Source of the DNA: Clostridia bacterium
Lineage (GTDB): Bacteria > Bacillota > DSM-521 > Neomoorellales > Neomoorellaceae
Assembly: GCA_030445865.1 (NCBI GenBank)
Contig: JASUSV010000006.1
Coordinates: 1 to 64,000 of the forward strand
Direction: 5' to 3'
DNA: 64,000 nucleotides
Shown piece by piece: positions 25,956 through 35,333 of this stretch. Below the pieces are notes generated by a model, which saw only the letters and a program-made list of their open reading frames with translations, did not search any database and was not told the DNA's origin. A program made the translations under genes and the position numbers. Position 1 is the first letter of the stretch, and each line of letters starts with the position of its first letter.

Positions 25956-26750
25956 CTAGAATAAATAACCGGCCTCCTTCAACTTGCTCACCAAGGTCTC
26001 AACTTGTTCCTCGGGCGTTCCGCTGAAAATAATGCCCCTTTTTTGCCTGGGCAGACTAAATACTTTCACAATCTCGGTAGGAGAGCCGGATAAGCCAATG
26101 CGAGAGGGATCTATTTCCAAATCGGAGGCCGTCCAGACAACGACTCCGGTCTTTTTGGCTCTCATAATTCCTTTTACCGTAAGAAACCGCGGTCTGTTTA
26201 TCTCTTTTTCTACCGTCAATAATACTGGCAAAGTTGTCAGAATCTCTTCATAACCCTCCTCAACTTCTCTTTCTACTACTATACGCTTTTTTGCGTGGTC
26301 TACCTTAATAATTTTAGTAACACAGGTAATATGAGGTATATCTAATTGGGCCGCTATCCCCGGCCCTACCTGACCCGTTTCGCCATCAGTTGACTGTTTG
26401 CCGCACAAAATAATATCGGCTCCCCCTAATTTCTTTATGCCGGCAGCCAAAGTATAAGAAGTAGCCAAAGTATCGGAACCGGCGAAAGCGCGATCGCTTA
26501 AAAGAACGGCTGTATCGGCCCCCATGGCCATAGCTTCCTTAAGCGAAATCCTGGCCTGGAGAGGTCCCATGCTTAAAACAAAAACACATCCTCCATGGGC
26601 TTCTTTAAGACGCAGTCCCTCTTCAAGGGCGAAAAGATCAAATGGATTTATAATGCTTTCTATTCCTTCCCTGATTAAAGTACCTGTTTTAGGATCTATT
26701 TTAACCTCGTTGGTCGCAGGGACCTGCTTGATGCAAACAATGATTCTCAT
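25956..26750 (-). CDS. etfB: electron transfer flavoprotein beta subunit
   Basis: 264 residues from the ATG at 26750, which overlaps the stop of the acyl-CoA dehydrogenase gene by one base (TGATG), a sign of translational coupling. The pattern is standard: [13 protein letters not shown] at the start, INPFDLFALEEGLRLKE, the AMP/flavin loop CGKQSTDGETGQVGPGIA, and PRFLTVKGIMRAKK. It pairs with EtfA to accept electrons from acyl-CoA dehydrogenase. Confidence 0.95.
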   Translation of the reverse strand: MRIIVCIKQVPATNEVKIDPKTGTLIREGIESIINPFDLFALEEGLRLKEAHGGCVFVLSMGPLQARISLKEAMAMGADTAVLLSDRAFAGSDTLATSYTLAAGIKKLGGADIILCGKQSTDGETGQVGPGIAAQLDIPHITCVTKIIKVDHAKKRIVVEREVEEGYEEILTTLPVLLTVEKEINRPRFLTVKGIMRAKKTGVVVWTASDLEIDPSRIGLSGSPTEIVKVFSLPRQKRGIIFSGTPEEQVETLVSKLKEAGYLF

Positions 26751-27898
26751 CAAACCCACACCTCGCCGAGCAGCTTCCGGGCAATAACTATCCGCTGAAT
26801 TTCCGAAGTCCCTTCCCCGATTTCCATTAGCTTGGCGTCTCGAAGGTACCTTTCTACAGGATAATCTTTAATATAACCAAATCCGCCGTAAATTTGGATA
26901 GCCTCTAACGCCGCCCAGGTAGCCGTCTCGGAAGCAAAAAGCTTGGCCATAGCGGCCTCTCTAGTATAAGGTAAACCTTGGTCTTTAAGCCAGGCAGCTT
27001 TATATACCATCAGACGTGATAATTCAATCTTGGTAGCCATATCGGCCAGTTTAAATTGAATGGCTTGAAATTTGCTGATCGGTTTTCCAAACTGAAATCT
27101 CTCTTTCGAGTATTTAAGCGAGGCCTCAAGACACGCTTGTGCAATGCCTACTGATAAAGCAGCTATGCTTATCCTCCCACCGTCTAGAACTTGTAAGAAT
27201 TGCTTAAACCCATCACCCCTGGCGCCTAGAATGTATTCTTGAGGTATACGGCAGTCATCAAAAAAAATTTCAGCCGTATCCGAGCCCCTTAATCCCAACT
27301 TGTTATACTTGGAGCCAAGCTTAAAACCGGGGGCATCGCTAGGCACTATAAAGGAGCTTATACCGTGAGAGCCTTTTTCTTTATCAGTTAAAGCTGTAAT
27401 GACGACTATACCCGCATAACTGGCGTTAGTAATAAGACATTTACAACCACTGATTATCCACTCCCCGTCCTCCAGCCTGGCTATGGTTCTCGTCGCGCCA
27501 GCATCAGAACCGGCATCGGGTTCTGTTAAACCATAAGCAGCCAGCATAGTACCATCAAGGCACTTGCTTAACCACTTTTCTTTTTGTTCCTTAGTTCCAA
27601 ACATGTAAAGGGGTGCGGTGCCAAGGGAAACGTGGGCGGCATAGGTTATAGCTGTAGAGGCACAGACACGGGCGATTTCCTCCACCGCTATAGCATAACT
27701 GATGGTGTCGCCCATACCACCGTATTCTTCCGGAAATGGGAGGGCTAGAAGGCCCAGCTCTCCCATTTTCCGGATAACTTCCAAAGGAAACTCGCCTTTC
27801 TCGTCGCGATCTTTCGCCCCCGGAGCAACTTCTTTCTCGGCAAAACTCCTTACCATCCGCCTGAGCAATTCCTGCTCTTCGCTTAAGGAAAAGTCCAT
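26750..27898 (-). CDS. acyl-CoA dehydrogenase (short-chain type)
   Basis: 382 residues, standard length. Typical motifs: [18 protein letters not shown] (FAD and substrate contact), [21 protein letters not shown], and [19 protein letters not shown] with the catalytic Glu in [11 protein letters not shown] near residue 362-366. It oxidises a saturated short-chain acyl-CoA, such as butyryl-CoA, to the 2-enoyl-CoA, or works in reverse with an electron-bifurcating Etf. It sits between the TAXI TRAP permease and etfB in one operon, so import, activation and oxidation are linked. Confidence 0.94.
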   Translation of the reverse strand: MDFSLSEEQELLRRMVRSFAEKEVAPGAKDRDEKGEFPLEVIRKMGELGLLALPFPEEYGGMGDTISYAIAVEEIARVCASTAITYAAHVSLGTAPLYMFGTKEQKEKWLSKCLDGTMLAAYGLTEPDAGSDAGATRTIARLEDGEWIISGCKCLITNASYAGIVVITALTDKEKGSHGISSFIVPSDAPGFKLGSKYNKLGLRGSDTAEIFFDDCRIPQEYILGARGDGFKQFLQVLDGGRISIAALSVGIAQACLEASLKYSKERFQFGKPISKFQAIQFKLADMATKIELSRLMVYKAAWLKDQGLPYTREAAMAKLFASETATWAALEAIQIYGGFGYIKDYPVERYLRDAKLMEIGEGTSEIQRIVIARKLLGEVWV

Positions 27899-27918
27899 GC
27901 TTTACACCCTAACAAGAA

Positions 27919-29886
27919 CTATACTTTTTTACTTGCATCAGCTTTAAATGCTACATCCCCTTTTACGGACTTAGAGAACTTATGAGCAGCAAGCCATTGG
28001 ATAACTATACATAGTAATAACAACGAAAGACCTACTGAATCCGTTTGCATACCCGGTTTAATTAATAATAACGCCGCAGTAAATAACGGTACTCTAATTA
28101 CCATAGATATCTGCTTCCACAAATAACCTTGTAGAGATAGGGCCAGCGCAATTATACCAATTGAAGCTGTAAAAATCGTCAAGAGGATCTCATTTAACGT
28201 TCCAATCAACAATAAAGACTTCCCGTATACGAACATGAAAGGAACGATAAACCCTGCCAAACCTATCTTTACAGACATCCAACCCACTTCCATAGGTTTG
28301 GCACCGGCTATACCCGCAGCCGCAAAGGCTGCCAAGGCGACCGGAGGAGTAATAGCTGATAAACAAGCATAGTAGAAGACAAAAAAGTGGGCTACAAGGG
28401 GGGGAAGTCCCATCTTTACCAAGGCCGGGGCGACGACAGAAGCTGTAATGGCATAGGCTGCAATTGTAGGTAGACCCATGCCTAAAATAATGGTCACGAT
28501 CATGGTCAACACAAGCGCTAATAAGAGGTTGCCGTGGGCAAGATTAATGATTATCGTAGCAAACTTCATACCTAAACCGGTTAAAGAAAGGACGCCGATT
28601 ATCATGCCAGCCATAGCGCAGGTAACTGCTACGGATACCACATTGAGGGCGCCGTCAAACATGGCGTCGCCTATAGTTTTGAAATTAATGATACTCGTTT
28701 TCTTGGTCAACCCTAAAGCAATGCCTACAACCAGGGAACTCAAGATGCCAGCAACCCCGGCAAAAATGATCGATGATCTCATGACCACCAGGACGTACAA
28801 TAAAACGATTACCGGGATGATAAAGTAAATCTGCTTAAAGACAGTTTTTTTATCTGGCAACTGTTCTTTGGGAAGTCCCAATAAGTTTAACTTTAACGCC
28901 TCCAAATCGATCATTAAGTACAAGGAAAAATAGTATAAGACAGCCGGTAATATGGCTGCAACTATGATGTTATAATAGGACACGCCCAATAATTCCGCCA
29001 TTAAGAAGGCAGCCGCGCCCATGATAGGAGGCATTATCTGGCCCCCTGTAGAGGCTACCGACTCAACGGCCCCGGCAAAAGCCGGCCGATAACCGAGGCT
29101 TTTCATAAGCGGGATAGTAAAGCTACCTGTAGTGACAACATTGCCTGCGGAAGTGCCGTTAATCATGCCAAAAAGACCACTGGCAATAATGGCTACCTTA
29201 GCCGGGCCGCCCCGGGCTTTGCCGGCGATAGAAAAGGCTGCATCGATAAAGTATTTTCCGGCGCCTGTAATTTGTAAAAAAGAGCCGAATAAGATAAATA
29301 AATAGACATATGTTGCTGATGTGCCGAGAGGAATGTTATATATCCCGTCTAGGCTGTACATAAAACTCAGGGTTCTTTCCCATGAGTAGCCTTTATGCCA
29401 AAGCAACCCCGGCAAGTATTTACCTGCCCAGGTGTATACCAGGAACACGAGGACTAAAATGGGAAGCCCTGGACCCGTTACCCGCCTTGTTAATTCAATT
29501 AAAGTGATTACTGCAAAGAAGGCAAAAATAAGGTCAATATTGGTAGGGAGTACGCCGGCTCTAAAAATCAACTCATCAAAACTGTAAACAACATAAATCA
29601 GTGTGCTAATACTAAGCAAAATCAATAATAAATCTAACCAGTGTACTTTTGATCTGGCGTTTTTCCAACCCGGGAAACAGAGAAATCCTATCACGGCCAC
29701 GAACTGTAAATGGTAAATGCGCAGAAGCCAGGGGTCAATACCGCTAATAAATAATACATAAATATGGAATATACACATTACCGCAGCCACAAAGTAGGCG
29801 AATTTTTTAAACCCACCGGATAGATTTCTCCTAATCCCTTCAACTTCTATTACATTAAATTCCTTAACCTTTTCGGGTTCGGGCAT
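27919..29886 (-). CDS. TRAP transporter fused permease (4TM/12TM, TAXI type)
   Basis: 655 residues, with a four-helix DctQ-like N-terminal part fused to a twelve-helix DctM-like part, followed by extra C-terminal membrane segments. GLFGMINGTSAGNVVTTGSFTIPLM and GGQIMPPIMGAAAFLMAELLG are the characteristic segments of this family. Members work with TAXI binding proteins, and the TAXI gene lies immediately upstream, with a large hairpin between them. Substrates of TAXI systems include glutamate and other carboxylates; here the following acyl-CoA dehydrogenase and etf genes suggest a fatty or hydroxy acid. Confidence 0.93.
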   Translation of the reverse strand: MPEPEKVKEFNVIEVEGIRRNLSGGFKKFAYFVAAVMCIFHIYVLFISGIDPWLLRIYHLQFVAVIGFLCFPGWKNARSKVHWLDLLLILLSISTLIYVVYSFDELIFRAGVLPTNIDLIFAFFAVITLIELTRRVTGPGLPILVLVFLVYTWAGKYLPGLLWHKGYSWERTLSFMYSLDGIYNIPLGTSATYVYLFILFGSFLQITGAGKYFIDAAFSIAGKARGGPAKVAIIASGLFGMINGTSAGNVVTTGSFTIPLMKSLGYRPAFAGAVESVASTGGQIMPPIMGAAAFLMAELLGVSYYNIIVAAILPAVLYYFSLYLMIDLEALKLNLLGLPKEQLPDKKTVFKQIYFIIPVIVLLYVLVVMRSSIIFAGVAGILSSLVVGIALGLTKKTSIINFKTIGDAMFDGALNVVSVAVTCAMAGMIIGVLSLTGLGMKFATIIINLAHGNLLLALVLTMIVTIILGMGLPTIAAYAITASVVAPALVKMGLPPLVAHFFVFYYACLSAITPPVALAAFAAAGIAGAKPMEVGWMSVKIGLAGFIVPFMFVYGKSLLLIGTLNEILLTIFTASIGIIALALSLQGYLWKQISMVIRVPLFTAALLLIKPGMQTDSVGLSLLLLCIVIQWLAAHKFSKSVKGDVAFKADASKKV

Positions 29887-29918
29887 ATTTATCCCCCTTC
29901 AACCTACTAACACAACCT

Positions 29919-29975
29919 GTAAACAAGGGGTCGTATTAATTACGCTTGCAATTCATTATACGACCCCTTGTTTAC
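29919..29975 (-). promoter_or_regulatory. large intercistronic hairpin between TAXI and permease genes
   Basis: GTAAACAAGGGGTCGTAT (29919-29936) and its exact complement (29958-29975) form an 18-bp stem with a 21-base loop. It lies between the binding-protein and permease genes and lacks a following U run. It probably stabilises the upstream message, allowing more binding protein than permease, as in many transport operons. Confidence 0.75.
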
Positions 29976-29997
29976 ATACTGAACTAAAAACAATCAG

Positions 29998-31068
29998 CTA
30001 CTTTGCTTCCGGAGGAACTAAGTTATCGGGAATCTTTACACCCTTCTCCTTATAAAACTTTAATGCCCCCTTATGAATAGGAATAGCTGACTTGGTTATA
30101 TCTTCAGGAACCGTATTCATCGTGGGTTTATAAACATCTTTGAAGGCGTTAAGGTTGGCAAAATAGGCCTTGGTAATCTCATAGATCAAATCCTCTGGCA
30201 AATCTTTATTAGTAACTAAAACATTCCAATACTGCAAGGCAGGTATATCTGATGTTACTGCCTTATACGCACCCTTTGGTAATTTACCTAAATAAAACGA
30301 AGGCAGTTCCTTTAATATTTTCTTCGCGTCTTCCTCATTCATGACCGACGTGAAAACATTGATAGGTTTGGAAGCCTCTGTCTGCATAACGGCAGGATGG
30401 TTCAAACCCCCAGTCGTATACCCGGCTTCGACCATGCCGTCCAACAACTGGCCTACTAAATCATTAAAACCGGAATTTACAATTTTTGCAGGTTTTATGC
30501 CTAGAATATCAAGAATGCGACGGCCGTAGGTATCAGGCGTGCCCCCTTTAGGAGCTAAATTAATGACTCGTCCATTGAGATCTTGTATCTTTTTAATACC
30601 ACTACTCTTCAGGGACCACCATGTCTCATAACTTGGATACATTGGTAAAACAACTCTTATATTTTGGAATTTTTTACCTTTTGCCCAACCTAAACCTGCC
30701 CATCCATCATAGGCCGCCGGCATACTTGCGAGACCAAAAGTCATGTCACCTTTATCTACTAGTTGAATATTATGGACTGGCCCGCCGGTTACTTCTACTG
30801 AAATAGGAAAGTTAACTTTTTCAGAAATAAGTTTTGACCAGCCGCCACCCCATACATAAAATGTGCCACCAATTGAAGCCGTACCTAAGGTTCCACCTTT
30901 TGGCTTTTCTTTCTTAGCTTCTTCTTTCTTAGGCTCTTCCTTTTTTGTTTGCTCTTGTTTAGGAGCCGATGCTTCTTGTTTCTGCCCGCAGCCGCTAATT
31001 ACAAACAACGCAAAGATCAGCAAACAAACTATCGCAATGGGAATTGTCGTTCTTTTAAACTTAAACAT
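29998..31068 (-). CDS. TRAP transporter binding lipoprotein, TAXI family
   Basis: 356 residues from the ATG at 31068, chosen for GGAGGG upstream. It has a lipoprotein signal with lipobox VISGC, a long lysine/glutamate linker (KKEEPKKEEAKKEKPKG), then the TAXI domain beginning GGTLGTASIGGTFYVWGGGWSKLI, with GGTPDTYGRRILDILG and EAGYTTGGLNHPAV. It would bind a carboxylate outside the membrane. The linker and signal peptide match those of the DctP-type protein at 3776-4885 almost residue for residue, although the folds are unrelated at family level. A structured leader with a terminator lies upstream. Confidence 0.9.
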   Translation of the reverse strand: MFKFKRTTIPIAIVCLLIFALFVISGCGQKQEASAPKQEQTKKEEPKKEEAKKEKPKGGTLGTASIGGTFYVWGGGWSKLISEKVNFPISVEVTGGPVHNIQLVDKGDMTFGLASMPAAYDGWAGLGWAKGKKFQNIRVVLPMYPSYETWWSLKSSGIKKIQDLNGRVINLAPKGGTPDTYGRRILDILGIKPAKIVNSGFNDLVGQLLDGMVEAGYTTGGLNHPAVMQTEASKPINVFTSVMNEEDAKKILKELPSFYLGKLPKGAYKAVTSDIPALQYWNVLVTNKDLPEDLIYEITKAYFANLNAFKDVYKPTMNTVPEDITKSAIPIHKGALKFYKEKGVKIPDNLVPPEAK

Positions 31069-31218
31069 GTCTTTTCCCTCCTTCAATTTTGATGCTTCTA
31101 AAACAAACTTAAAAAATCATTGAACTATAATTATTTTTACGTTTTTGAAGTTAACCACCCCCTGCAGAGAATCTATTGGTAACAAACATCCACCTTGTCT
31201 GCAATAACAAAACCGAAA

Positions 31219-31269
31219 ACAAAAAGTCCAGCTAGTAAAGTTGTAATAAACAACTCCAATCAGCTGGAC
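31219..31269 (-). terminator. intrinsic terminator in the TAXI operon leader
   Basis: On the minus strand GTCCAGCT pairs with AGCTGGAC, followed by five T residues; the loop contains a further small hairpin (GTTGT/ACAAC). It lies 150 bases before the TAXI start codon, directly after the leader structure at 31270-31345, and can extend into the last bases of that structure. Confidence 0.75.
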
Positions 31270-31345
31270 CTTTACTTACTTTGCTCTGGGCCTAACGCTG
31301 ACGTCAGCATATACTATACTGACCGCGTTAAGCTTGTAAGTAAAG
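31270..31345 (-). ncRNA. structured leader RNA upstream of the TAXI TRAP operon, unknown class
   Basis: Minus-strand RNA of 76 bases. The outer stem pairs CUUUACUUAC with GUAAGUAAAG (10 bp); inside, UUAACGC pairs with GCGUUAG and GUCAG with CUGAC. The 3' arm of the outer stem abuts the terminator, whose stem can extend into it, so the two are partly exclusive. The layout is the same as at 24774-24845, though the sequences differ. No known riboswitch consensus was recognised. The rest of the gap (31087-31218) holds only an IS-end-like motif near 31148-31190. Confidence 0.5.
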
Positions 31346-31428
31346 CAGCAAATTACTGCTAGCTATTCAGTTTGTTTAATGTAGTTCGACAAAAATTTAA
31401 AAAATCCTGCTGACTTAAATAAAAAATT

Positions 31429-31770
31429 TCACTTTTCTTCCTTATGCTCCTTTAAAGATAAAAACCTCTTATTAAGCTCTTTAACAGCAAATATTACTGC
31501 CTTTTGAGAATAAGCTATATATCTTTTTTCAATCTCTTTTATAATAGCCGGTACCTCCTCGGGCAACTTACGCCCGCGCAAAATCGAACATATAAGCCTC
31601 CTTGCTAAGGGCGTGGCTAGCGTACAATAAGCATCAATAATAAGTCCGCTTTCGAGATCTATCTCAACGCCAACAACTACGACTTTGTACAGGTGATATG
31701 ATGGGACATTTGAAGGTATCTGCCCGTAACCAGTAATAAAAACTGTATTCTCGTGCTTCTTGTCGACCAC
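31429..31770 (-). CDS. DUF3870-family protein
   Basis: 113 residues starting with GTG behind AAGGAGGG. It matches the DUF3870 pattern: VFITGYGQIPSN, LYKVVVVGVEID, GLIIDAYCTLATPLARRLICSILRG and EIEKRYIAYSQKAVIFAVKELNKRF. Function is not established. It lies at the head of the carboxylate region, divergent from an MFS transporter, sharing a 200-base AT-rich region that contains the palindrome TGTTA-AAATTA-TAACA near 31806-31822, a plausible operator. Confidence 0.75.
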   Translation of the reverse strand: MVDKKHENTVFITGYGQIPSNVPSYHLYKVVVVGVEIDLESGLIIDAYCTLATPLARRLICSILRGRKLPEEVPAIIKEIEKRYIAYSQKAVIFAVKELNKRFLSLKEHKEEK

Positions 31771-31971
31771 CTTAAACCCTCCTTATTGTAAAAAGGTTCT
31801 ACTATGTTAAAATTATAACATATTCGATTCCACGGACAAAAACCGTTCCTTTTTTCTACCTTTGTTATTCGTATGGCCAATCTCATTAGTCTGAGGGTCA
31901 AGCATGCCTCACGTTAGTTTAGAAGAATGATTTTTAAACAGCTTCTTATAATTTTTTCTGAGGGTTAAGAT

Positions 31972-33252
31972 ATGCTAGATTTTAAGCAAAACAGAACTAA
32001 TAGATGGCAAATTTTAAGCATACTTCTTCTCTTCATGGCCGCCGTCTGTCTGGGGCAATTCGCCCACGGCCCCTTAAGCCCCTTTATTATGCAAAGCCTA
32101 AACTTGAACAAAACCCAGATGGGAACTCTGGCCATGGCCGTATTTGGGGGCGGTGTTTTTACCACCCTTTTATCGGGATGGCTGGTCGATATATTAGGCG
32201 TCAAGAAAATGGCCCTTGTAGGTGGGGCCCTTATGGCCGCAGCTTTTATAGGTCTCTTCTGGGCTCACACCTTCACCCAAACGTTCTGGCTGTTAATCTT
32301 AGTAGGAATCGGCTTTGGCACTATATCACCTTTGACCAATAAAGGTGTTTTTCTATGGTTCCCCTCCAATGAGCGTGCTTTTGCCCTAGGGGTAAAACAA
32401 TCCGGTTCCGGCATCGGAACAGCCATCGGCGCTTTTCTCCTGCCAGCCCTGGCTTTACATTATAATTGGAACACGGCCTATGGCTTTATCGGCCTAACCG
32501 TAATAATCGCAACCTCTATAACCTTTTATCTGTACCATGACCCCACAGGCGCAGAAAAGGAAGAGTTAAAAAGAGTAAACAACGGCAAACACGATGGTAT
32601 AGGTGTTTCTATATGGGGAAATGAGATGATGATCTGCAGCGCCTGCGGGCTTATTTTAGGTATGGCGCAGGGGTCCTTTACTACCTTCCTGACTCCTTTT
32701 CTTAAGGAAAACGTCAACATGCCGGTCGTTATGGCAGGAAGTTGTCTGGCGGTGGCCCAGTTAGGCGGCACCATAGGGAGGCCGGTATGGGGATTAATAA
32801 GCGATTACATATTCCAAGGTAATAGGAAAAGGGCTTTTTACCTTCTTACCCTCATTGCAGGATTGCAGGGAACAATTCTGGCCTTTACCGCGCCCGGAGT
32901 TTCCCGAATAATCCTTATCCCCAACGTTTTTCTCTTAGGGGCAACCAGCATGGCCTGGAACGCCTTGCTTTTTACCCTGGCCATCGAACTCACATCCCAG
33001 GCCAAAGCCGGAACTGCCAGCGGCATGATTACTACCGCTAATTTCGCTGGATTAGGGTTTGGGCCACCCTTGTTTGGGTATTTAGTCGATATAGGCGGTT
33101 ATCGTCTGGCCTTCCTGGTTTTTTCGTTAGGGCTAATAATATGGGGGCTTTTCCTGGCCTGGTGGCCGTTGGAAAAACGGCTCGCAAGAAGAAACAGCCA
33201 TTATCCCCCCGCGCGAGCAAAAAAATACCCCGGTGGGCAACTTAGCCGCTGA
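31972..33252 (+). CDS. major facilitator superfamily transporter
   Basis: 426 residues with twelve predicted membrane helices and the MFS loop motif GWLVDILGVKKMALVGG between helices 2 and 3. Helix 4-5 (GVKQSGSGIGTAIGAFLLPA) resembles the oxalate:formate antiporter and nitrate/nitrite subfamilies. It probably moves a small anion with protons; the substrate is unknown. The C-terminus ends in a basic tail (RRNSHYPPARAKKYPGGQLSR). The last 30 bases of the gene double as the terminator of the groESL operon on the other strand. Confidence 0.85.
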   Translation: MLDFKQNRTNRWQILSILLLFMAAVCLGQFAHGPLSPFIMQSLNLNKTQMGTLAMAVFGGGVFTTLLSGWLVDILGVKKMALVGGALMAAAFIGLFWAHTFTQTFWLLILVGIGFGTISPLTNKGVFLWFPSNERAFALGVKQSGSGIGTAIGAFLLPALALHYNWNTAYGFIGLTVIIATSITFYLYHDPTGAEKEELKRVNNGKHDGIGVSIWGNEMMICSACGLILGMAQGSFTTFLTPFLKENVNMPVVMAGSCLAVAQLGGTIGRPVWGLISDYIFQGNRKRAFYLLTLIAGLQGTILAFTAPGVSRIILIPNVFLLGATSMAWNALLFTLAIELTSQAKAGTASGMITTANFAGLGFGPPLFGYLVDIGGYRLAFLVFSLGLIIWGLFLAWWPLEKRLARRNSHYPPARAKKYPGGQLSR

Positions 33253-33261
33253 CCGGGGTAT
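33219..33261 (-). terminator. intrinsic terminator of groESL, inside the 3' end of the MFS gene
   Basis: On the minus strand ATACCCCGGT (33261-33252) pairs with ACCGGGGTAT (33234-33225) and is followed by a run of T residues. It terminates groESL while encoding the last codons of the convergent transporter gene. Confidence 0.85.
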
Positions 33262-33310
33262 GCGACATTAGAACTTAAGGCCGCCAGGAAACATCGGCCT
33301 CCTGTAAAAA

Positions 33311-34921
33311 CTACATGGGAGGCATGTCGGGCGTTTCCGGTTCTTCCTCCGGTATTTCGGCCACCAGACTCTCGGTGGTTAAAAGCATGCCGGCGATGCT
33401 GGCCGCGTTTTCCAGCGCCGAACGAGTCACTTTAACCGGGTCTACAATGCCCGCCGCCATCATATCCACGTATTCCAGCTTGACGGCGTCAAAACCGAAG
33501 CCGTCGCCCCTGCTGCGAACTTTTTCCACTACTATAGAACCATCTACGCCGGCGTTCCAAGCAATCTGACGTAAAGGCTCTTCCAGGGCCCTACGCAAGA
33601 TGCGCATGCCGGCGAGCTCGTCGCCTTCGGCTTCGGCTGCTACCTTATCAACCGCCGCCTGGGCGCGGACCAGAGCTACGCCGCCGCCCGGAATAATGCC
33701 CTCTTCGATGGCCGCCCGCGTGGCCGCCAGGGCGTCCTCAACGCGCATTTTCTTTTCTTTCATCTCGGTTTCGGTAGCCGCTCCGACTTTGATTACCGCT
33801 ACCCCGCCGGCTAGCTTGGCCAGGCGTTCCTGCAGTTTCTCGCGGTCGTAATCGGAAGTGGATTCTTCATACTCCCGCCGGATCTGAGCAATACGCTTCT
33901 CGATGTCTTCCCTCCTGCCACGACCCTCGACAATGGTGGTTTCTTCCTTTCCGACCCGGACCTGGCGGGCCTGGCCTAGCATCTCTACAGTAGCATTTTC
34001 CAACTTGAGGCCGGCTTCCTCGGTTATTACCCGGCCACCCGTCAAGATGGCGATATCCTGCAACATAGCCTTGCGGCGGTCCCCAAAAGCCGGGGCCTTA
34101 ACGGCCACGCAGGTAAAAGTGCCCCTCAGCTTATTTACCACCAGGGTGGCCAGAGCCTCGCCCTCCATATCTTCACAGATAATCAAGAGAGGCTTCCCGG
34201 TGCGGGCCACTTTTTCTAAGACCGGCAGGATATCGGCCAGGGCAGAAATTTTTTTATCGGTAATAAGGATATAGGGCTCTTCCAGGGCGGCCTCCATGCG
34301 CTCTTGATCAGTAACCATATAAGGCGATATGTAGCCCTTATCAAACTGCAGGCCCTCGACAATATCAACCGTAGTGCCGATGCCTTTAGATTCCTCCACC
34401 GTTATTACCCCGTCTTTGCCCACTTTCTCCATAGCATCGGCCACTAAGGCGCCGATTTCAGCGTCATTGGCCGAAATAGAGGCCACCTGGGTAATGGCTT
34501 CCTTGGTCTCCACCGGACGGGATTGCTCTTTCAAGCTGGCTACTGCCGCCTGGACGGCCCTGTCAATGCCGCGCTTGAGCAACATGGGGTTGGCGCCGGC
34601 AGCCACATTTTTCATGCCTTCCCGCACGATAGCCTGGGCCAAAACGCAGGCCGTAGTCGTGCCATCGCCGGCCACGTCGTTGGTCTTGGAAGCAACTTCC
34701 CGGGCCAACTGGGCACCCATATTTTCCAGCGGGTCTCCCAGTTCGATTTCTTTAGCAATAGTTACACCGTCGTTAGTAATGGTAGGGGAGCCGAACTTCT
34801 TCTCAAGTACCACGTTGCGGCCTTTAGGGCCTAATGTCACCCGCACGGCTTCGGTTAAAGCCGTTATGCCGCGCTCCAGGGCGCCGCGGGCCTCGGCAGC
34901 AAAAACAAGTTGTTTAGCCAT
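33311..34921 (-). CDS. groEL: chaperonin GroEL
   Basis: 536 residues, 60 kDa chaperonin. It begins [18 protein letters not shown] and includes [30 protein letters not shown], the ATP-site GDGTTTA and GGGVALVRA. It forms the double ring that folds proteins with GroES in the cytoplasm. The tail ends ETPDMPPM rather than the common GGM repeats. It follows groES by 20 bases and is controlled with it from the CIRCE site. Confidence 0.98.
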   Translation of the reverse strand: MAKQLVFAAEARGALERGITALTEAVRVTLGPKGRNVVLEKKFGSPTITNDGVTIAKEIELGDPLENMGAQLAREVASKTNDVAGDGTTTACVLAQAIVREGMKNVAAGANPMLLKRGIDRAVQAAVASLKEQSRPVETKEAITQVASISANDAEIGALVADAMEKVGKDGVITVEESKGIGTTVDIVEGLQFDKGYISPYMVTDQERMEAALEEPYILITDKKISALADILPVLEKVARTGKPLLIICEDMEGEALATLVVNKLRGTFTCVAVKAPAFGDRRKAMLQDIAILTGGRVITEEAGLKLENATVEMLGQARQVRVGKEETTIVEGRGRREDIEKRIAQIRREYEESTSDYDREKLQERLAKLAGGVAVIKVGAATETEMKEKKMRVEDALAATRAAIEEGIIPGGGVALVRAQAAVDKVAAEAEGDELAGMRILRRALEEPLRQIAWNAGVDGSIVVEKVRSRGDGFGFDAVKLEYVDMMAAGIVDPVKVTRSALENAASIAGMLLTTESLVAEIPEEEPETPDMPPM

Positions 34922-34941
34922 TTTTTAACCTCCCGCCGTTT

Positions 34942-35229
34942 TTACTCTACAATGGCCAGTATGTCGCGCTCGCTCACCAACAGATATTCCTGATCGCCTT
35001 CTTTAATCTTATCACCGGCATACTTGGCAAAAATCACCCGGTCACCTTTTTTCACTTCCAACGGCACCCGCTGGCCATTCTCCAGAAGACGGCCCGGCCC
35101 TACCTCCAGGACTTCGCCCTGCTGGGGCTTTTCCTTGGCCGTATCGGGCAAAACGATGCCGCTCGCCGTTTTTTCTTCGGCTTCGATAACTTTAATTAAT
35201 ACTTTGTCGTTTAAAGGCTTATAAGCCAT
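34942..35229 (-). CDS. groES: co-chaperonin GroES
   Basis: 95 residues from the ATG at 35229 (GGGAGG seven bases upstream); an upstream in-frame start has no ribosome site. It shows the usual pattern: [12 protein letters not shown], the mobile loop [26 protein letters not shown], and [17 protein letters not shown]. It caps GroEL. The HrcA operator lies 27 bases upstream. Confidence 0.97.
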   Translation of the reverse strand: MAYKPLNDKVLIKVIEAEEKTASGIVLPDTAKEKPQQGEVLEVGPGRLLENGQRVPLEVKKGDRVIFAKYAGDKIKEGDQEYLLVSERDILAIVE

Positions 35230-35255
35230 AGTTAAACCTCCCATTGAAGATTTTG

Positions 35256-35282
35256 TTAGCACTCAAGCTTGAATAGTGCTGA
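35256..35282 (-). promoter_or_regulatory. CIRCE operator (HrcA binding site)
   Basis: TTAGCACTC, nine bases, then TAGTGCTGA. The left arm is perfect and the right arm matches seven of nine positions of GAGTGCTAA. Position just before groES is typical; HrcA would repress groESL until heat stress. Confidence 0.93.
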
Positions 35283-35333
35283 TATCCAGGTAATATCTTA
35301 TCACTTTGGAATAAAAATGCAAGGGGCAGGCGC

